DNA of 64,000 nucleotides from Allomuricauda sp. (GTDB lineage: Bacteria > Bacteroidota > Bacteroidia > Flavobacteriales > Flavobacteriaceae). Positions within the stretch are counted from its first letter, which is position 1, and each line of letters opens with the position of its first letter. Positions 42,079-53,677 of the stretch are shown here, in pieces. Below the pieces are notes generated by a model. The model was not told the origin of the DNA and did no database searches. It saw only the letters and a list, made by a program, of their open reading frames with translations. Position numbers and translations under genes: made by a program. The stretch is from the NCBI GenBank assembly GCA_003712125.1, contig RHLF01000003.1:1-64000 (forward strand), read 5' to 3'.

Positions 42079-42738
42079 TCAGAAAAGCTCTGAAAAATGC
42101 GACTTGACTTCAAAAAGGGTGGCCTCTTTCATGCTGTCAAACCGCACATCGGCATGGCCAACACGCTCTGCTGGTCCGATACCTACCGAATGAAATCCTC
42201 CGGCTTTGGCTGCATCAATACCACTTTCGGCATCTTCATACACAATGCATTCTTCGGGCTTCAAGTCTAATGCTTTCGCCCCAAAAAGAAAGATATCAGG
42301 TTCGGGCTTGCTTTTAGAGACACTGTTGCCATCACCTATCACATCAAAGTATTTGTTGGCCTCCAATTGTTTTAACACCTTGATTGCATTTCTGCTGGCA
42401 CTGCCCAGAGCGACCAAAAACCCTTCTTTTCGCAATAAATTCAGCAGTTCCTGGGCACCGGGTAAGTAATCGTTTGGGGTCATATGGTCGAGGCTATCCA
42501 CATAAATGTCATTTTTAAGGGTGGCCAGTGCTACCAATTTTTCTTCATCGACCTGGGCATTGTTATGGTCTTTGATAATGTTGATCGAATCCATTCGGGA
42601 AACCCCTCGAAGCTTTTCATTCACTTCACGGTCGAATTGCCATCCCATGTCATCTGCCAATTTTTTCCAGGCCTGGAAATGAAGCTCGGCTGTGTCGGTT
42701 ATCACGCCATCCAAGTCAAAAATAAATCCCTTGATCAC
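42079..42738 (-). CDS. pgmB: Beta-phosphoglucomutase (HAD superfamily)
   Basis: A 219-residue HAD phosphatase-fold mutase interconverting beta-glucose-1-phosphate and glucose-6-phosphate. Motif I FDLDGVITDTAELHFQAWK has the nucleophile Asp8 and Asp10, the cap helix starts WQFDREVNEKLRGVSRMDSI, motif II is ALGSASRNA, motif III Lys is in SKSKPEPDIFLFGA and motif IV is YEDAESGIDAAKAGG. It matches beta-phosphoglucomutases of maltose/trehalose metabolism. No phosphorylase gene is adjacent, so the pathway link is unconfirmed. Confidence 0.9.
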   Translation of the reverse strand: MIKGFIFDLDGVITDTAELHFQAWKKLADDMGWQFDREVNEKLRGVSRMDSINIIKDHNNAQVDEEKLVALATLKNDIYVDSLDHMTPNDYLPGAQELLNLLRKEGFLVALGSASRNAIKVLKQLEANKYFDVIGDGNSVSKSKPEPDIFLFGAKALDLKPEECIVYEDAESGIDAAKAGGFHSVGIGPAERVGHADVRFDSMKEATLFEVKSHFSELF

Positions 42739-42789
42739 TTTGGTCAGTTTTAGCCGACAAAGAAATGACTAAAAAAGTTAAGAAAAAAG

Positions 42790-43515
42790 CTACTTAACGT
42801 TATATTCCAAACGCATGGTGATCGAGGCTGTCTTGTTCTTAGATGAGGTATTGTAAGCCCCACCCCAGCTGTAATCCTCGCCTGAATTTTGCCCAGTGAT
42901 CTGAAAGACGCCCATACGTGCTGAAATTAAATCGCCAAGTGTGCCACCGGCATTTTCTGCAATCTTTTCAGCGCGAATACGAGCATCTTCAGTGGCCTTT
43001 GATATCATTTCAATCTTGAGGTCTGCCAGTTTGGTGTAGTAATACCTGGGCGGCGACGAGTTGAACTGCACTCCTTTGTTCAGTAATTCAGTGATTTCCC
43101 TTGAAACGGCTTCAATTTTGGCAACATCGGTTGCTTCTATTTGCACCGATTGGGAGAGTTCGTACCCACGAAAAATACTGCCGACATAATTGCCGTTCTC
43201 GTATTTATTGTCGCGCTGTTCGGTGGTCTGAACCGAACTGAAAATTATGTTGCTTTCCTGTATGCCTTTTGAGATAAGGTACGAGCGAACAATTTCCTTT
43301 TGACGGTTGAGCTCATCAAAGGCAGCTGTAAGCACGGGGCTGTACGAAGAAAATCGACCTTCCCATACAATGAGATCTGAAGTGAAGTTTTCGTTGCCCA
43401 AGCCTGTGACTGAAATGACTTGAGGCGGATTTGCCCTTTTGACATAGGCATTACCCAAAAAGTAAGCCGCGATTACGATGGCAAGTCCGAAAATAATGGC
43501 CGTGATATGTTTCAT
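42790..43515 (-). CDS. SIMPL (DUF541) domain exported protein
   Basis: From ATG 43515 this gives 241 residues with an N-terminal anchor/signal (MKHITAIIFGLAIVIAAYFL). The SIMPL/DUF541 (OMP26/YggE-like) domain covers most of it: PPQVISVTGLGNENFTSDLI, FDELNRQKEIVRSYLISKG, GYELSQSVQIEATDVAKIEA and KATEDARIRAEKIAENAGG. The role is unclear; relatives are envelope stress proteins. It diverges from guaA, with 77 bp between starts that hold both promoters. Confidence 0.88.
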   Translation of the reverse strand: MKHITAIIFGLAIVIAAYFLGNAYVKRANPPQVISVTGLGNENFTSDLIVWEGRFSSYSPVLTAAFDELNRQKEIVRSYLISKGIQESNIIFSSVQTTEQRDNKYENGNYVGSIFRGYELSQSVQIEATDVAKIEAVSREITELLNKGVQFNSSPPRYYYTKLADLKIEMISKATEDARIRAEKIAENAGGTLGDLISARMGVFQITGQNSGEDYSWGGAYNTSSKNKTASITMRLEYNVK

Positions 43516-43560
43516 GAGGTGCTTTATTTGATATACGAATAAATATACCCAAAAAGATGT

Positions 43561-43589
43561 TTTGCAAATAGACCATTTTGCTATTTTTG
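43561..43589 (+). promoter_or_regulatory. guaA promoter predicting a leaderless transcript
   Basis: TTTG at 43561-43564 and, 17 bases on, TATTTTTG at 43582-43589 match the Bacteroidota -33/-7 pattern. The -7 box ends three bases before ATG 43593, so transcription should start at or next to the A of the start codon. Confidence 0.6.
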
Positions 43590-43592
43590 CCC

Positions 43593-45125
43593 ATGCAAAA
43601 CCAAGTCCTAATTCTCGATTTTGGTTCCCAATACACCCAATTGATAGCACGTCGCGTGCGGGAACTAAATATTTACTCCGAAATCAAGCCATACAATAAC
43701 CCGCCTAAAGATTTGTCTGCCTACCAGGCCGTAATTCTTTCGGGTTCGCCCTATTCCGTACGTGCAGATGATGCTCCGCATCCTGATTTATCGGCGATCA
43801 AGGGCAAAAAGCCCTTGTTGGGCATTTGTTACGGCGCTCAATATTTGGCCCATTTTCATGGCGGTAATGTGGCCCCATCGGCAACGCGTGAATACGGTAG
43901 GGCCAATTTGAGCAGTATGGCCACCGATGACATTTTTTTGGATGGAATTTCAAAGGGTAGCCAAGTGTGGATGAGCCACAGCGACACGATAAAGGCATTG
44001 CCTGATGATGCCCAGCTACTGGCCAGTACTGACGATGTGGAAAATGCAGCGTTCAAGCTTGATGGCGAGACCACCTATGGCATTCAATTTCACCCAGAGG
44101 TATACCATACCACCGATGGTAAGAAATTATTGGAAAACTTTTTGGTCAAGATTGCCCAATTGAAACAAGATTGGACTCCGGATGCCTTTGTCGAAACGAC
44201 AGTTAACGAGCTAAAGGCCAAGATCGGAACTGACAAGGTCATCTTGGGGCTTTCCGGTGGCGTTGATTCCAGTGTTGCGGCGATGTTATTGCATAAAGCC
44301 ATTGGTCCGCAGTTACACTGCATTTTTGTAAACAATGGCCTGTTGCGAAAAAATGAATTTTCAAGTGTACTCGAGCAGTACCAGGGCATGGGCCTCAACG
44401 TGAAAGGGGTAGATGCTTCGGCACGCTTTTTGGATGCCTTGGCCGGGGAAGCTGACCCAGAAACGAAAAGAAAGATCATTGGTCGCGTTTTTATCGAGGT
44501 CTTTGATGACGAATCGAATAAGGTTGAGAATGCCACCTGGTTGGCCCAGGGTACAATTTATCCGGATCGTATTGAATCGGTTTCCGCCAGTGGAGGTCCC
44601 TCGGCTGTAATCAAAAGTCATCACAATGTGGGGGGATTGCCCGATTATATGAAGTTAAAAATTGTAGAACCTTTGCAATTGCTGTTTAAGGATGAAGTGC
44701 GGCGCGTGGGACGAAGTATCGGTATGCCCGAGAATATTCTGGGAAGACATCCTTTTCCCGGTCCGGGATTGGGTATTCGAATATTGGGTGACATTACCGC
44801 AGAAAAAGTGTCTATCTTACAAGAGGTAGATGCCATTTTTATTGAAGGTCTAAAAAAATATGGGCTTTATGACAAGGTTTGGCAGGCCGGAGCCATGCTT
44901 TTACCCGTAAATAGTGTAGGGGTAATGGGTGACGAGCGAACTTATGAAAAATGTGTGGCCCTTAGAGCCGTTGAAAGTACGGATGGAATGACAGCAGATT
45001 GGGTGAATTTGCCATATGAGTTTTTGCAAAAAATATCCAACACAATAATTAATAGGGTAAAAGGCGTTAATAGAGTGGTATATGACATTAGTTCGAAACC
45101 ACCTGCCACTATAGAATGGGAATGA
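43593..45125 (+). CDS. guaA: GMP synthase (glutamine-hydrolysing)
   Basis: A 510-residue enzyme converting XMP, ATP and glutamine to GMP. The N-terminal glutamine amidotransferase domain shows [20 protein letters not shown] and the nucleophile Cys79 in GICYGAQ, with the His-Glu pair in [11 protein letters not shown]. The ATP-pyrophosphatase P-loop is [17 protein letters not shown] near residue 218, and the C-terminal dimerisation domain ends [20 protein letters not shown] 43593 is preferred, as the earlier codon lies in the promoter. Its TGA overlaps the next gene's ATG (ATGA). Confidence 0.96.
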   Translation: MQNQVLILDFGSQYTQLIARRVRELNIYSEIKPYNNPPKDLSAYQAVILSGSPYSVRADDAPHPDLSAIKGKKPLLGICYGAQYLAHFHGGNVAPSATREYGRANLSSMATDDIFLDGISKGSQVWMSHSDTIKALPDDAQLLASTDDVENAAFKLDGETTYGIQFHPEVYHTTDGKKLLENFLVKIAQLKQDWTPDAFVETTVNELKAKIGTDKVILGLSGGVDSSVAAMLLHKAIGPQLHCIFVNNGLLRKNEFSSVLEQYQGMGLNVKGVDASARFLDALAGEADPETKRKIIGRVFIEVFDDESNKVENATWLAQGTIYPDRIESVSASGGPSAVIKSHHNVGGLPDYMKLKIVEPLQLLFKDEVRRVGRSIGMPENILGRHPFPGPGLGIRILGDITAEKVSILQEVDAIFIEGLKKYGLYDKVWQAGAMLLPVNSVGVMGDERTYEKCVALRAVESTDGMTADWVNLPYEFLQKISNTIINRVKGVNRVVYDISSKPPATIEWE

Positions 45126-47281
45126 AAAAAACAATTTTGAGAACACTCTTATTAACCCTTGTGGTTGTATTCGCTTCCTGCAAGGTGATCGCACAGCGTT
45201 ATACAACGCATAAGGTGAAAGAAGGCGAGACCTTACAGAGTATTGCCAAACAATACCGTGTTACGCCCTACACCATCATTCAGCTCAACAAAGAGCTTAA
45301 AACCGCTGAAGATATCAAGCCCCATATGCTCTTGGTGGTACAGGTTGATGGCAGACCGCGACCCACCGACCCTAAAATTCCCGAAACAGGTTCCGAACCG
45401 GAGCAAATTGAACCGATTGGCTTTACAAAACACAAGGTAAGGCGCAAGGAAACCCTTTTCGGAATTACCCAACGTTATGACATTACCGAAGAGCAGCTGA
45501 AAAAGTACAACACCGCACTTTACGCCAGCGAACTAAAAAAGGGGATGGTACTTCAAATCCCGAAATTTCCTGAACAGCCCGACGCGGCAGAAACGGCGCT
45601 CGACTTTGAAACCTATGTTGTGAAAGCGAAGGAGACCCGTTGGAGTATCGCGCATAAATACGGTATTTCTGTTGATAGCTTACTGAATTTAAATCCTGAG
45701 TTATCAACCACCAGCAGTTATTTAGCAGCAGGCCAAGAACTGCGATTGCCCCGGCCCAAAGGCGATAGCTTGGAGGAGCAAAGTGTGGCACTATTCGAAT
45801 CGTACACGGTGCCAAAATCCATAGGTCTGTTCCGTATCAGCCAAGACTATGGCATCCCAACAGATTCGATCATCAAATTAAATCCTGAAATCATAGCGCA
45901 AAACGGGCTTAAAGAAGGTATGGTGCTCAGACTTCCCAAGCGCCGTCCCCAAAATGAAATTGTCAATACGGATAACTACATTTTTTATGAGGTTAAACCC
46001 AAACAAACCCTGTTCAGCCTAACCCGAAACCTGAAAATTTCAAGGGATTCGCTCTATGACTTGAATCCTGAACTTGAAAATGGACTCAAGGCGGGTATGG
46101 TGCTCAAACTCCCTAAAAGTAAGGGCAATGAACTGGAAGTAAAAAATGCCTTGGTTGTCGACAAAATCAATTTATTGGACAGTATTGATATCAACATACG
46201 GCCTAAAGTATTGTTTTTATTGCCTTTCCGTTTAGACCGTATTGATTTTGCCAAACAAGAACGCACAGAGAGCCAAATCAAACGAAACGATATTGGTGCG
46301 GCTTTAGGACTTTATACGGGTTCGCTAGTTGCGCTCGACTCTATCAAAAACATGGGCATTTCTGTTGATGCCAAGTATTTGGATACCCAGAGAAACCTGC
46401 TAACCGTCAAAAATGCCTTGGCTCGTGAGTCGCTTTATGATGTGGACGCTATCGTGGGCCCCGTTGATTCAAGGCTATTAAGTGAAATCGCAGTACAGGC
46501 CTTGGAAGAAAGTGTGCCAGTTATTGCTCCGTATGCGGCCCAAACCGAATTGAGTCTTAGCAATGTCTACTATTCCATACCAAACGATGAGGTGCTGCGC
46601 AATCGCATCTTGGATTATTTGGAAGACCGACGAGAAGACCAGAGTATCATCATCATTGCCGATGCAGAAAACCAAATAGCCAAGGACTCGATCTTGGCCA
46701 GATTTCCGATGGCCCGTGTGGCCAAGATGAGCGAAGACGGTTCCCTACATTTGGTTGATTTTCAGGCCATGCTGTCTGAAATGCATGACAATTGGGTGTT
46801 TGTGGAGACTAAAAAAGCAAATTTGGCCGCCAGTATCAGTTCTATACTCAATGCTTCGAACGCTGATATTTACGACGAACAGAACAATAAAAAGACCATT
46901 GTAGTTAAGATGTTTACAACCAACTACAACAGTGCTTTTGAAAGTGATGCCGTATCAAGCTCGCATCTTTCCAACCTAAACTTTACGTTTCCTTCGGTCT
47001 CTCGTGAGTTGAATAATGACAATTTTATCAAGGCCTATCAGCAAAAGTTTGGTATGATTCCTGACCGGTATGCGATTCGTGGGTTTGATATGACCTTTGA
47101 CCTTTTATTAAAATTGGCCCATAAAAAGAACTTGTTTGAGACCTCAAGCTTTATTGGGCAAACCGAATATTCAGGCAATCGCTTTAACTACTTTGATGGT
47201 CAATCCTCCGGATTTTTCAATCAGGGCACCTATCTGTTGCATTACGAGCAACTTCAAATCAAACAAATCGAGAAAGAATGA
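45122..47281 (+). CDS. Exported protein with five LysM repeats and a periplasmic-binding-like domain
   Basis: From ATG 45122 this gives 719 residues. A signal peptide or lipoprotein signal ([16 protein letters not shown]) is followed by five LysM-type modules: [76 protein letters not shown] and [19 protein letters not shown]. Residues ~355-715 resemble type I periplasmic-binding (Leu/Ile/Val-binding-like) proteins ([32 protein letters not shown]). Together these suggest a peptidoglycan-attached sensor or binding protein. Chained by ATGA overlaps to guaA and to the OsmC gene. Confidence 0.88.
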   Translation: MKKTILRTLLLTLVVVFASCKVIAQRYTTHKVKEGETLQSIAKQYRVTPYTIIQLNKELKTAEDIKPHMLLVVQVDGRPRPTDPKIPETGSEPEQIEPIGFTKHKVRRKETLFGITQRYDITEEQLKKYNTALYASELKKGMVLQIPKFPEQPDAAETALDFETYVVKAKETRWSIAHKYGISVDSLLNLNPELSTTSSYLAAGQELRLPRPKGDSLEEQSVALFESYTVPKSIGLFRISQDYGIPTDSIIKLNPEIIAQNGLKEGMVLRLPKRRPQNEIVNTDNYIFYEVKPKQTLFSLTRNLKISRDSLYDLNPELENGLKAGMVLKLPKSKGNELEVKNALVVDKINLLDSIDINIRPKVLFLLPFRLDRIDFAKQERTESQIKRNDIGAALGLYTGSLVALDSIKNMGISVDAKYLDTQRNLLTVKNALARESLYDVDAIVGPVDSRLLSEIAVQALEESVPVIAPYAAQTELSLSNVYYSIPNDEVLRNRILDYLEDRREDQSIIIIADAENQIAKDSILARFPMARVAKMSEDGSLHLVDFQAMLSEMHDNWVFVETKKANLAASISSILNASNADIYDEQNNKKTIVVKMFTTNYNSAFESDAVSSSHLSNLNFTFPSVSRELNNDNFIKAYQQKFGMIPDRYAIRGFDMTFDLLLKLAHKKNLFETSSFIGQTEYSGNRFNYFDGQSSGFFNQGTYLLHYEQLQIKQIEKE

Positions 47282-47682
47282 CGGCAAAAGTAACCTATGA
47301 GGGAGACCTGAGAACAACCTGTGAACACATCAGGTCGGGTAATACCTTTCAGACCGATGCTCCTGTTGACAACCGTGGTTTGGGACAGGCCTTTTCACCA
47401 ACCGATACGGTGGCCACGGGCCTGGCTAGTTGCATGATTACGGTTATGGGCATCAAAGCACGTGATTTGGAAGTTGACCTAAAAGGAGCAACGGTAGAGG
47501 TGGTTAAACATATGGCATCGGACCCTCGAAGAATAGCCAAGATAGAAGTAACCCTACACTTGCCCGCCGAAGTTTCACAAAAGCACAGAACCATTTTAGA
47601 ACGTATAGGTGACACCTGCCCTATCCATTACAGCTTGCATCCTGACATTGAAAAGGTAATTGAGTATCATTGGGTAAAATAG
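47278..47682 (+). CDS. OsmC/Ohr family protein
   Basis: A 134-residue OsmC-fold protein. The two redox cysteines are Cys52 in ATGLASCMITVMG and Cys114 in GDTCPIHYSL, the spacing expected for OsmC-type peroxidases that reduce organic hydroperoxides using thiols. Bacillithiol made by the nearby BshC is a plausible reductant, but that link is inferred. Starts in the ATGA overlap with the LysM gene and overlaps the DUF922 gene by 13 bases. Confidence 0.88.
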   Translation: MTAKVTYEGDLRTTCEHIRSGNTFQTDAPVDNRGLGQAFSPTDTVATGLASCMITVMGIKARDLEVDLKGATVEVVKHMASDPRRIAKIEVTLHLPAEVSQKHRTILERIGDTCPIHYSLHPDIEKVIEYHWVK

Positions 47683-48209
47683 CCAACATATGTGCGTTAC
47701 TGCTTTTTTCTATTGGTAGTAGTTTTTCCCAAGAAATCGAGGAATCGATACTGTGGAGCCCCGATATTCGACTTGAGTGGAGCAACTTTAAAGGGAGCGT
47801 ACCACCCGATGCGGTACCTGCTGCTACCACGGCAAGTGGCATCAGTTATAAATATTCAGCCAATTTGTTGCACCATGAGGTAGACCTTGATTTTGAGGTA
47901 AGCGCATTTTTTTACCCAAGGGAATCCTGGTACAAGCCCCGCGTTTGTGATGACAATATCCTACAGCACGAACAATTGCATTTTGATATTTCGGAACTGT
48001 ATGCCCGAAAGATGCGATTTCAACTGCAACGCACTGCTTTTTCCAAAAACGTAAAGCAAGAAATACGGGATATCTATCGGGAAATCCTAAAGGAACTGAA
48101 GGATTTTCAAGACCGCTACGACTGGGAAACCAATTTTTCTAGAAACAAGGAAGCCCAGCAAGAATGGAATGCGCGCATTGCCGAAGCCTTAGAACGCACC
48201 CAAGAGTAG
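47670..48209 (+). CDS. Exported DUF922 protein with HExxH motif
   Basis: A 179-residue protein with a signal peptide (ANICALLLFSIGSSFSQ). The DUF922 core SPDIRLEWSNFKGSVPPDAV is followed by a putative zinc metalloprotease motif HEQLH at residues 100-104 and a helical C-terminus ending in RNKEAQQEWNARIAEALERT. Last gene of a four-gene chain (guaA-LysM-osmC-DUF922) with 4-, 4- and 13-base overlaps. Peptidase activity is plausible but unproven. Confidence 0.82.
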   Translation: MGKIANICALLLFSIGSSFSQEIEESILWSPDIRLEWSNFKGSVPPDAVPAATTASGISYKYSANLLHHEVDLDFEVSAFFYPRESWYKPRVCDDNILQHEQLHFDISELYARKMRFQLQRTAFSKNVKQEIRDIYREILKELKDFQDRYDWETNFSRNKEAQQEWNARIAEALERTQE

Positions 48210-48223
48210 ACATTGTAGCACTT

Positions 48224-48619
48224 TCACCGGATAACTTCGCTTATTTGAACAGTCGGTTGAATGTTCGTGTAATTCGGAATATCACCCAATATTTTTTCAG
48301 CATTGGGCCCGAAAGCCTTTTCATAGGCTTCGAGAGAGTCAAAGTAAAAATACCCAACTGCCACATAGGGGAGCGGTGCGTCTGGTGTTCTGCCTGACAT
48401 TCCTTTATCAATGGCCCAATGCCGCAAAGGTTCACCAAACAGTTCGGCAACCATGGGCATATGTTGGGTGGCATAATATTCCATATCAAAAGTGTGTCCT
48501 TCGCCACTAGGGTATAGGATTGCTATTTTGGTCATTCCTTTTTTGACACTTGTTGATTCTTGTCCCATGGCAAAATGAGCCAATGCGAACAGCAGCAGAA
48601 AAATTGATTTTGATTTCAT
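48224..48619 (-). CDS. EthD family reductase-like protein, exported
   Basis: A 131-residue protein with a signal peptide (KSIFLLLFALAHFAMGQ) and an EthD ferredoxin-like domain: TKIAILYPSGEGHTFDMEYY, MPMVAELFG and FDSLEAYEKAFGPNAEKILG. EthD proteins act in degradation of ethers or as small dimeric alpha-beta barrels; an exported version is uncommon. It lies 21 bp downstream of the isomerase-like gene and probably shares its transcript. Confidence 0.82.
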   Translation of the reverse strand: MKSKSIFLLLFALAHFAMGQESTSVKKGMTKIAILYPSGEGHTFDMEYYATQHMPMVAELFGEPLRHWAIDKGMSGRTPDAPLPYVAVGYFYFDSLEAYEKAFGPNAEKILGDIPNYTNIQPTVQISEVIR

Positions 48620-48640
48620 TTTGATTGATTTTAAGGGTTA

Positions 48641-49504
48641 TTAGACATCACATCGTACAAACGCATCTTTCAAGGCAGCGATTTTATCATCCCAGGTAGT
48701 GATAAATTCTTGGGCCACATAGCCTTCAAAACCGGTTTCTAAAATAGCCTTCATAATCGCTGGGTAATACAATTCTTGGGTATCGTCGATTTCATTTCTT
48801 CCGGGTACGCCTGCCGTGTGGTAATGCCCAAAATATTCATGATAGGTTTTGATGGTGTTGATGATGTCACCCTCTTGCACTTGCATGTGATAGATGTCAT
48901 ACAAGAGTTTAAAATTGGAACTCCCCAATCTGCGGCAGAGTTCCACTCCCCAAATGGAGCTGTCACACATATAGTCGGGATGATTTTGTTGGTTGAACAA
49001 TTCCATCTGTATCACCACCCCATGTTTTTCGGCCAGGGGAATAATTTTTGAAAGCCCTTCAACACAATGTTGCAGTCCGACATAATCATTCATGCCATTT
49101 CGGTTTCCACTAAAGCAAATGAGATTGGTATAGCCTGCAGCGGCAACCTCGGGTATAAGCGCCGTATAATTTTTGATAAGTTCTTCGTGGTATTTTGGAT
49201 TGTTCCAACCTTCGGTAAGACTTATTTCTGCACCATTGCACATCGAGCAATGGATCCCATATTGTTTCAAAAGGGGCCAATCCTTAGGGCCAATAAGGTC
49301 AATGGCCTTGATGCCCAAGTCATTCAGCACTTTTAAAAACGCTTCAAGGGGCAAATGGTCAAAGCACCATTGACAAACGCTATGGTTGATGTTGTTTTTA
49401 AGTTTGAAAGTTGGATCGGGGCTCGGGTTTTGACCTGTTAACGTATTGGTCATTAAACCTGCTGAGCCCGCCGTGGCGGCAGCGATGAAATTTCTTCGTT
49501 TCAT
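48641..49504 (-). CDS. Hydroxypyruvate isomerase-like TIM-barrel protein (Tat signal)
   Basis: A 287-residue protein beginning with a twin-arginine-like signal (MKRRNFIAAATAGSAGLM). The rest is an AP-endonuclease-2/xylose-isomerase-like TIM barrel: SVCQWCFDHLPLEAFLKVLN, AIDLIGPKDW, VVIQMELFNQQNHPDYMC, LGSSNFKLLYDIYHMQ and a final GFEGYVAQEFITTWDD, including metal-ligand Glu, Asp and His. This is the hydroxypyruvate isomerase family, exported forms of which occur in Bacteroidota; the exact sugar substrate is unknown. Confidence 0.87.
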   Translation of the reverse strand: MKRRNFIAAATAGSAGLMTNTLTGQNPSPDPTFKLKNNINHSVCQWCFDHLPLEAFLKVLNDLGIKAIDLIGPKDWPLLKQYGIHCSMCNGAEISLTEGWNNPKYHEELIKNYTALIPEVAAAGYTNLICFSGNRNGMNDYVGLQHCVEGLSKIIPLAEKHGVVIQMELFNQQNHPDYMCDSSIWGVELCRRLGSSNFKLLYDIYHMQVQEGDIINTIKTYHEYFGHYHTAGVPGRNEIDDTQELYYPAIMKAILETGFEGYVAQEFITTWDDKIAALKDAFVRCDV

Positions 49505-49548
49505 TTCGTATAATTTCTCTTTTGAAAGATAGTATTTTCGTTTCCGAA

Positions 49549-51502
<1,954 letters not shown>

Positions 51503-51538
51503 CGGACTTACAGCATTGAATAGAAGACACATTTTTTC

Positions 51539-53404
51539 ATGGAAGAAAAGAAACTCGACCTAAATTCCATCATAGGCTTTGTACTCATTTTTGCAATTCT
51601 TATTGCTTGGTTTTATATCACCAAGCCCACTCCCGAAGAATTAGAAGCAGAAAAGGCAAAACAAGAGCAAATTGAAGCGACCCAAGAAACCGAGAAACCA
51701 CAACTGGTAGCGGAGGAAGTCAAGGAAGAACCGATAAATCTGAACGACTCAACGGCCGTTGCCGATTATAAAAATAGTGTAGGGGCTTTTGGACATACTA
51801 CCATAAATGAGGGCAATACCGTGCTTGAGAACGAATTGCTCTACCTCGAAATAGCAAACAAAGGCGGACAGATTGTGGAGGCCAAAATGAAAGATTTTGT
51901 CACGCAAGATTCCCTGCCCGTGTATTTGGTGAAAGATGGTAACGCTGATTTTAACCTCTCTTTTTCTGCCAACGATAATCGAGTGCTCAATACAAAAGAC
52001 CTGTTTTTTGAACCATCGCTATCAGCCAATGGAGAAAACCAAGTGCTGTCAATGCGCGCTAAGGTTTCCGATTCACGTTTTTTGGAGTATCGCTATGAAA
52101 TCAAACCCAATGATTATTTGGTCGACTTTACTATTCGTTCGCAAGGACTTAATGGTGTAATCAATAGCACCCGTCCGATTGACTTGGAATGGTGGACCAA
52201 GGCGAGAAGGCGCGGTAAAAGTGTGCAGTACGAAAATCGATACACACGTTTGACCTATAACCATGAAGGGGGTAAGATCAGCAAGCTTTCAGAAAGCAGT
52301 GAATCGGATGAAGAGACCGAGCAGGATATCAAATGGCTTTCGTACCGACAACACTTTTTTAGTGCCATCTTGGCCAGTGATGAACATTTTAAAAGCGCCG
52401 AATTCAGCTCCAAGAATTTGGTTGAAGAGGAAAGCAAAGAGGAGCTGTTCACCAAAGAGTACAATTCTAAAATACCATTAGAACTCAAAGGTGGCGAGCT
52501 ATCACAGAATATGCACTGGTACTATGGCCCGACAGATGCCAGGGTATTGGACGATTATAAAGAACTCGGACTGGTTGACTCCATTCCCTTTGGATGGGGT
52601 ATTTTCGGATGGATCAACCGATTTGTTTTTACACCCTTCTATAACTTTTTAAGCTCCTTTTTACCCTATGGTATTGCCATTGTGATCATGACGATTATCG
52701 TTCGGGTTGTGCTTTCACCGGTGACCTACAAGTCTTATTTGTCACAGGCGAAGATGAAGGTGTTGAAGCCGGAAATTACCGAACTCAACGAGAAGTACAA
52801 GGACAATGCAATGAAGAAGCAGCAAGAAACCATGAAACTGTACAACAAAGCGGGGGTGAGTCCCATGAGTGGGTGTATTCCGGCCTTGTTACAGCTTCCG
52901 ATTTTTTATGCCCTCTTCATGTTTTTCCCGACATCATTTTCATTACGACAAAAATCGTTTTTGTGGGCCGAGGATTTGTCTTCTTATGACACCATTTTCA
53001 ATTTGCCTTTTACCATTCCGTTTTATGGGGATCATGTGAGCTTGTTTCCCATCTTGGCATCTGTTGCTATTTTCTTCTATATGATGATGACAACAGGCCA
53101 AAGTATGCAAATGCAGCAGCAACCTGGCATGCCGAACATGAAATTCATCATGTACCTGTCACCCATAATGATGTTGTTCTTCTTCAACAATTATGCGAGT
53201 GGTCTTAGTCTGTATTATTTTGTTTCGAATTTGATTACCATCGGTATTATGTTGGTCATCAAAAACTACATTTTGGACCATGATAAAATTCATGCCCAAA
53301 TACAAGAGAACAAAAAGAAGCCTAAGAAAGAAAACCGCTTCCAGAAAAAGATGCGTGAAATGATGGAGCAGGCGGAGGAACAAAAAAAGGCAGGAAGAAG
53401 ATAA
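51539..53404 (+). CDS. yidC: Membrane protein insertase YidC
   Basis: A 621-residue inner-membrane insertase. N-terminal helix NSIIGFVLIFAILIAWFYI is followed by an acidic linker, the large periplasmic P1 beta-sandwich (~residues 70-350), then the conserved helices with PYGIAIVIMTIIVRVVLSPV, SQAKMKVLKPEITELNEKYK, GCIPALLQLPIFYALFMFFP and a basic cytoplasmic tail (NKKKPKKENRFQKKMREMM). It inserts and folds inner-membrane proteins with or without SecYEG. Confidence 0.95.
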   Translation: MEEKKLDLNSIIGFVLIFAILIAWFYITKPTPEELEAEKAKQEQIEATQETEKPQLVAEEVKEEPINLNDSTAVADYKNSVGAFGHTTINEGNTVLENELLYLEIANKGGQIVEAKMKDFVTQDSLPVYLVKDGNADFNLSFSANDNRVLNTKDLFFEPSLSANGENQVLSMRAKVSDSRFLEYRYEIKPNDYLVDFTIRSQGLNGVINSTRPIDLEWWTKARRRGKSVQYENRYTRLTYNHEGGKISKLSESSESDEETEQDIKWLSYRQHFFSAILASDEHFKSAEFSSKNLVEEESKEELFTKEYNSKIPLELKGGELSQNMHWYYGPTDARVLDDYKELGLVDSIPFGWGIFGWINRFVFTPFYNFLSSFLPYGIAIVIMTIIVRVVLSPVTYKSYLSQAKMKVLKPEITELNEKYKDNAMKKQQETMKLYNKAGVSPMSGCIPALLQLPIFYALFMFFPTSFSLRQKSFLWAEDLSSYDTIFNLPFTIPFYGDHVSLFPILASVAIFFYMMMTTGQSMQMQQQPGMPNMKFIMYLSPIMMLFFFNNYASGLSLYYFVSNLITIGIMLVIKNYILDHDKIHAQIQENKKKPKKENRFQKKMREMMEQAEEQKKAGRR

Positions 53405-53424
53405 ACCTCATTGAAGTATCCATC

Positions 53425-53454
53425 AAAAAAAACTTCCCCGCCGTAGCGGGGAAG
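53425..53454 (-). terminator. Hairpin terminator, minus-strand polarity
   Basis: CTTCCCCGC / GCGGGGAAG 9-bp stem with a CGTA loop. A run of eight As on its left side becomes a U-run for minus-strand transcripts, whereas no T-run follows on the plus strand. It therefore ends a minus-strand RNA, not yidC. Confidence 0.75.
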
Positions 53455-53613
53455 CCTTCACCAATTATAGGTATAGTTTGGAAAGATTCGGGACTTCAAA
53501 TATGCGGCATAATTCCCTTCAAAAAAATTTATAGTTGTCAAGCAGGTGTTTTTGTATGGTAAAAGATGCCCTTTTGATGTGTGATCGATGAGTGGTCATC
53601 TTTATCGACGAAA

Positions 53614-53644
53614 AACCCCTCAGATACTGTAAATCCAAGGGGTT
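53614..53644 (-). terminator. Terminator of the five-domain fasciclin gene
   Basis: AACCCCT / AGGGGTT stem with a 17-base loop, followed on the minus strand by TTTTT; 34 bp after the stop at 53678. Confidence 0.6.
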
Positions 53645-53677
53645 CAAGCAGATAGCTTTTTTTGTTCGCCAAATGAA

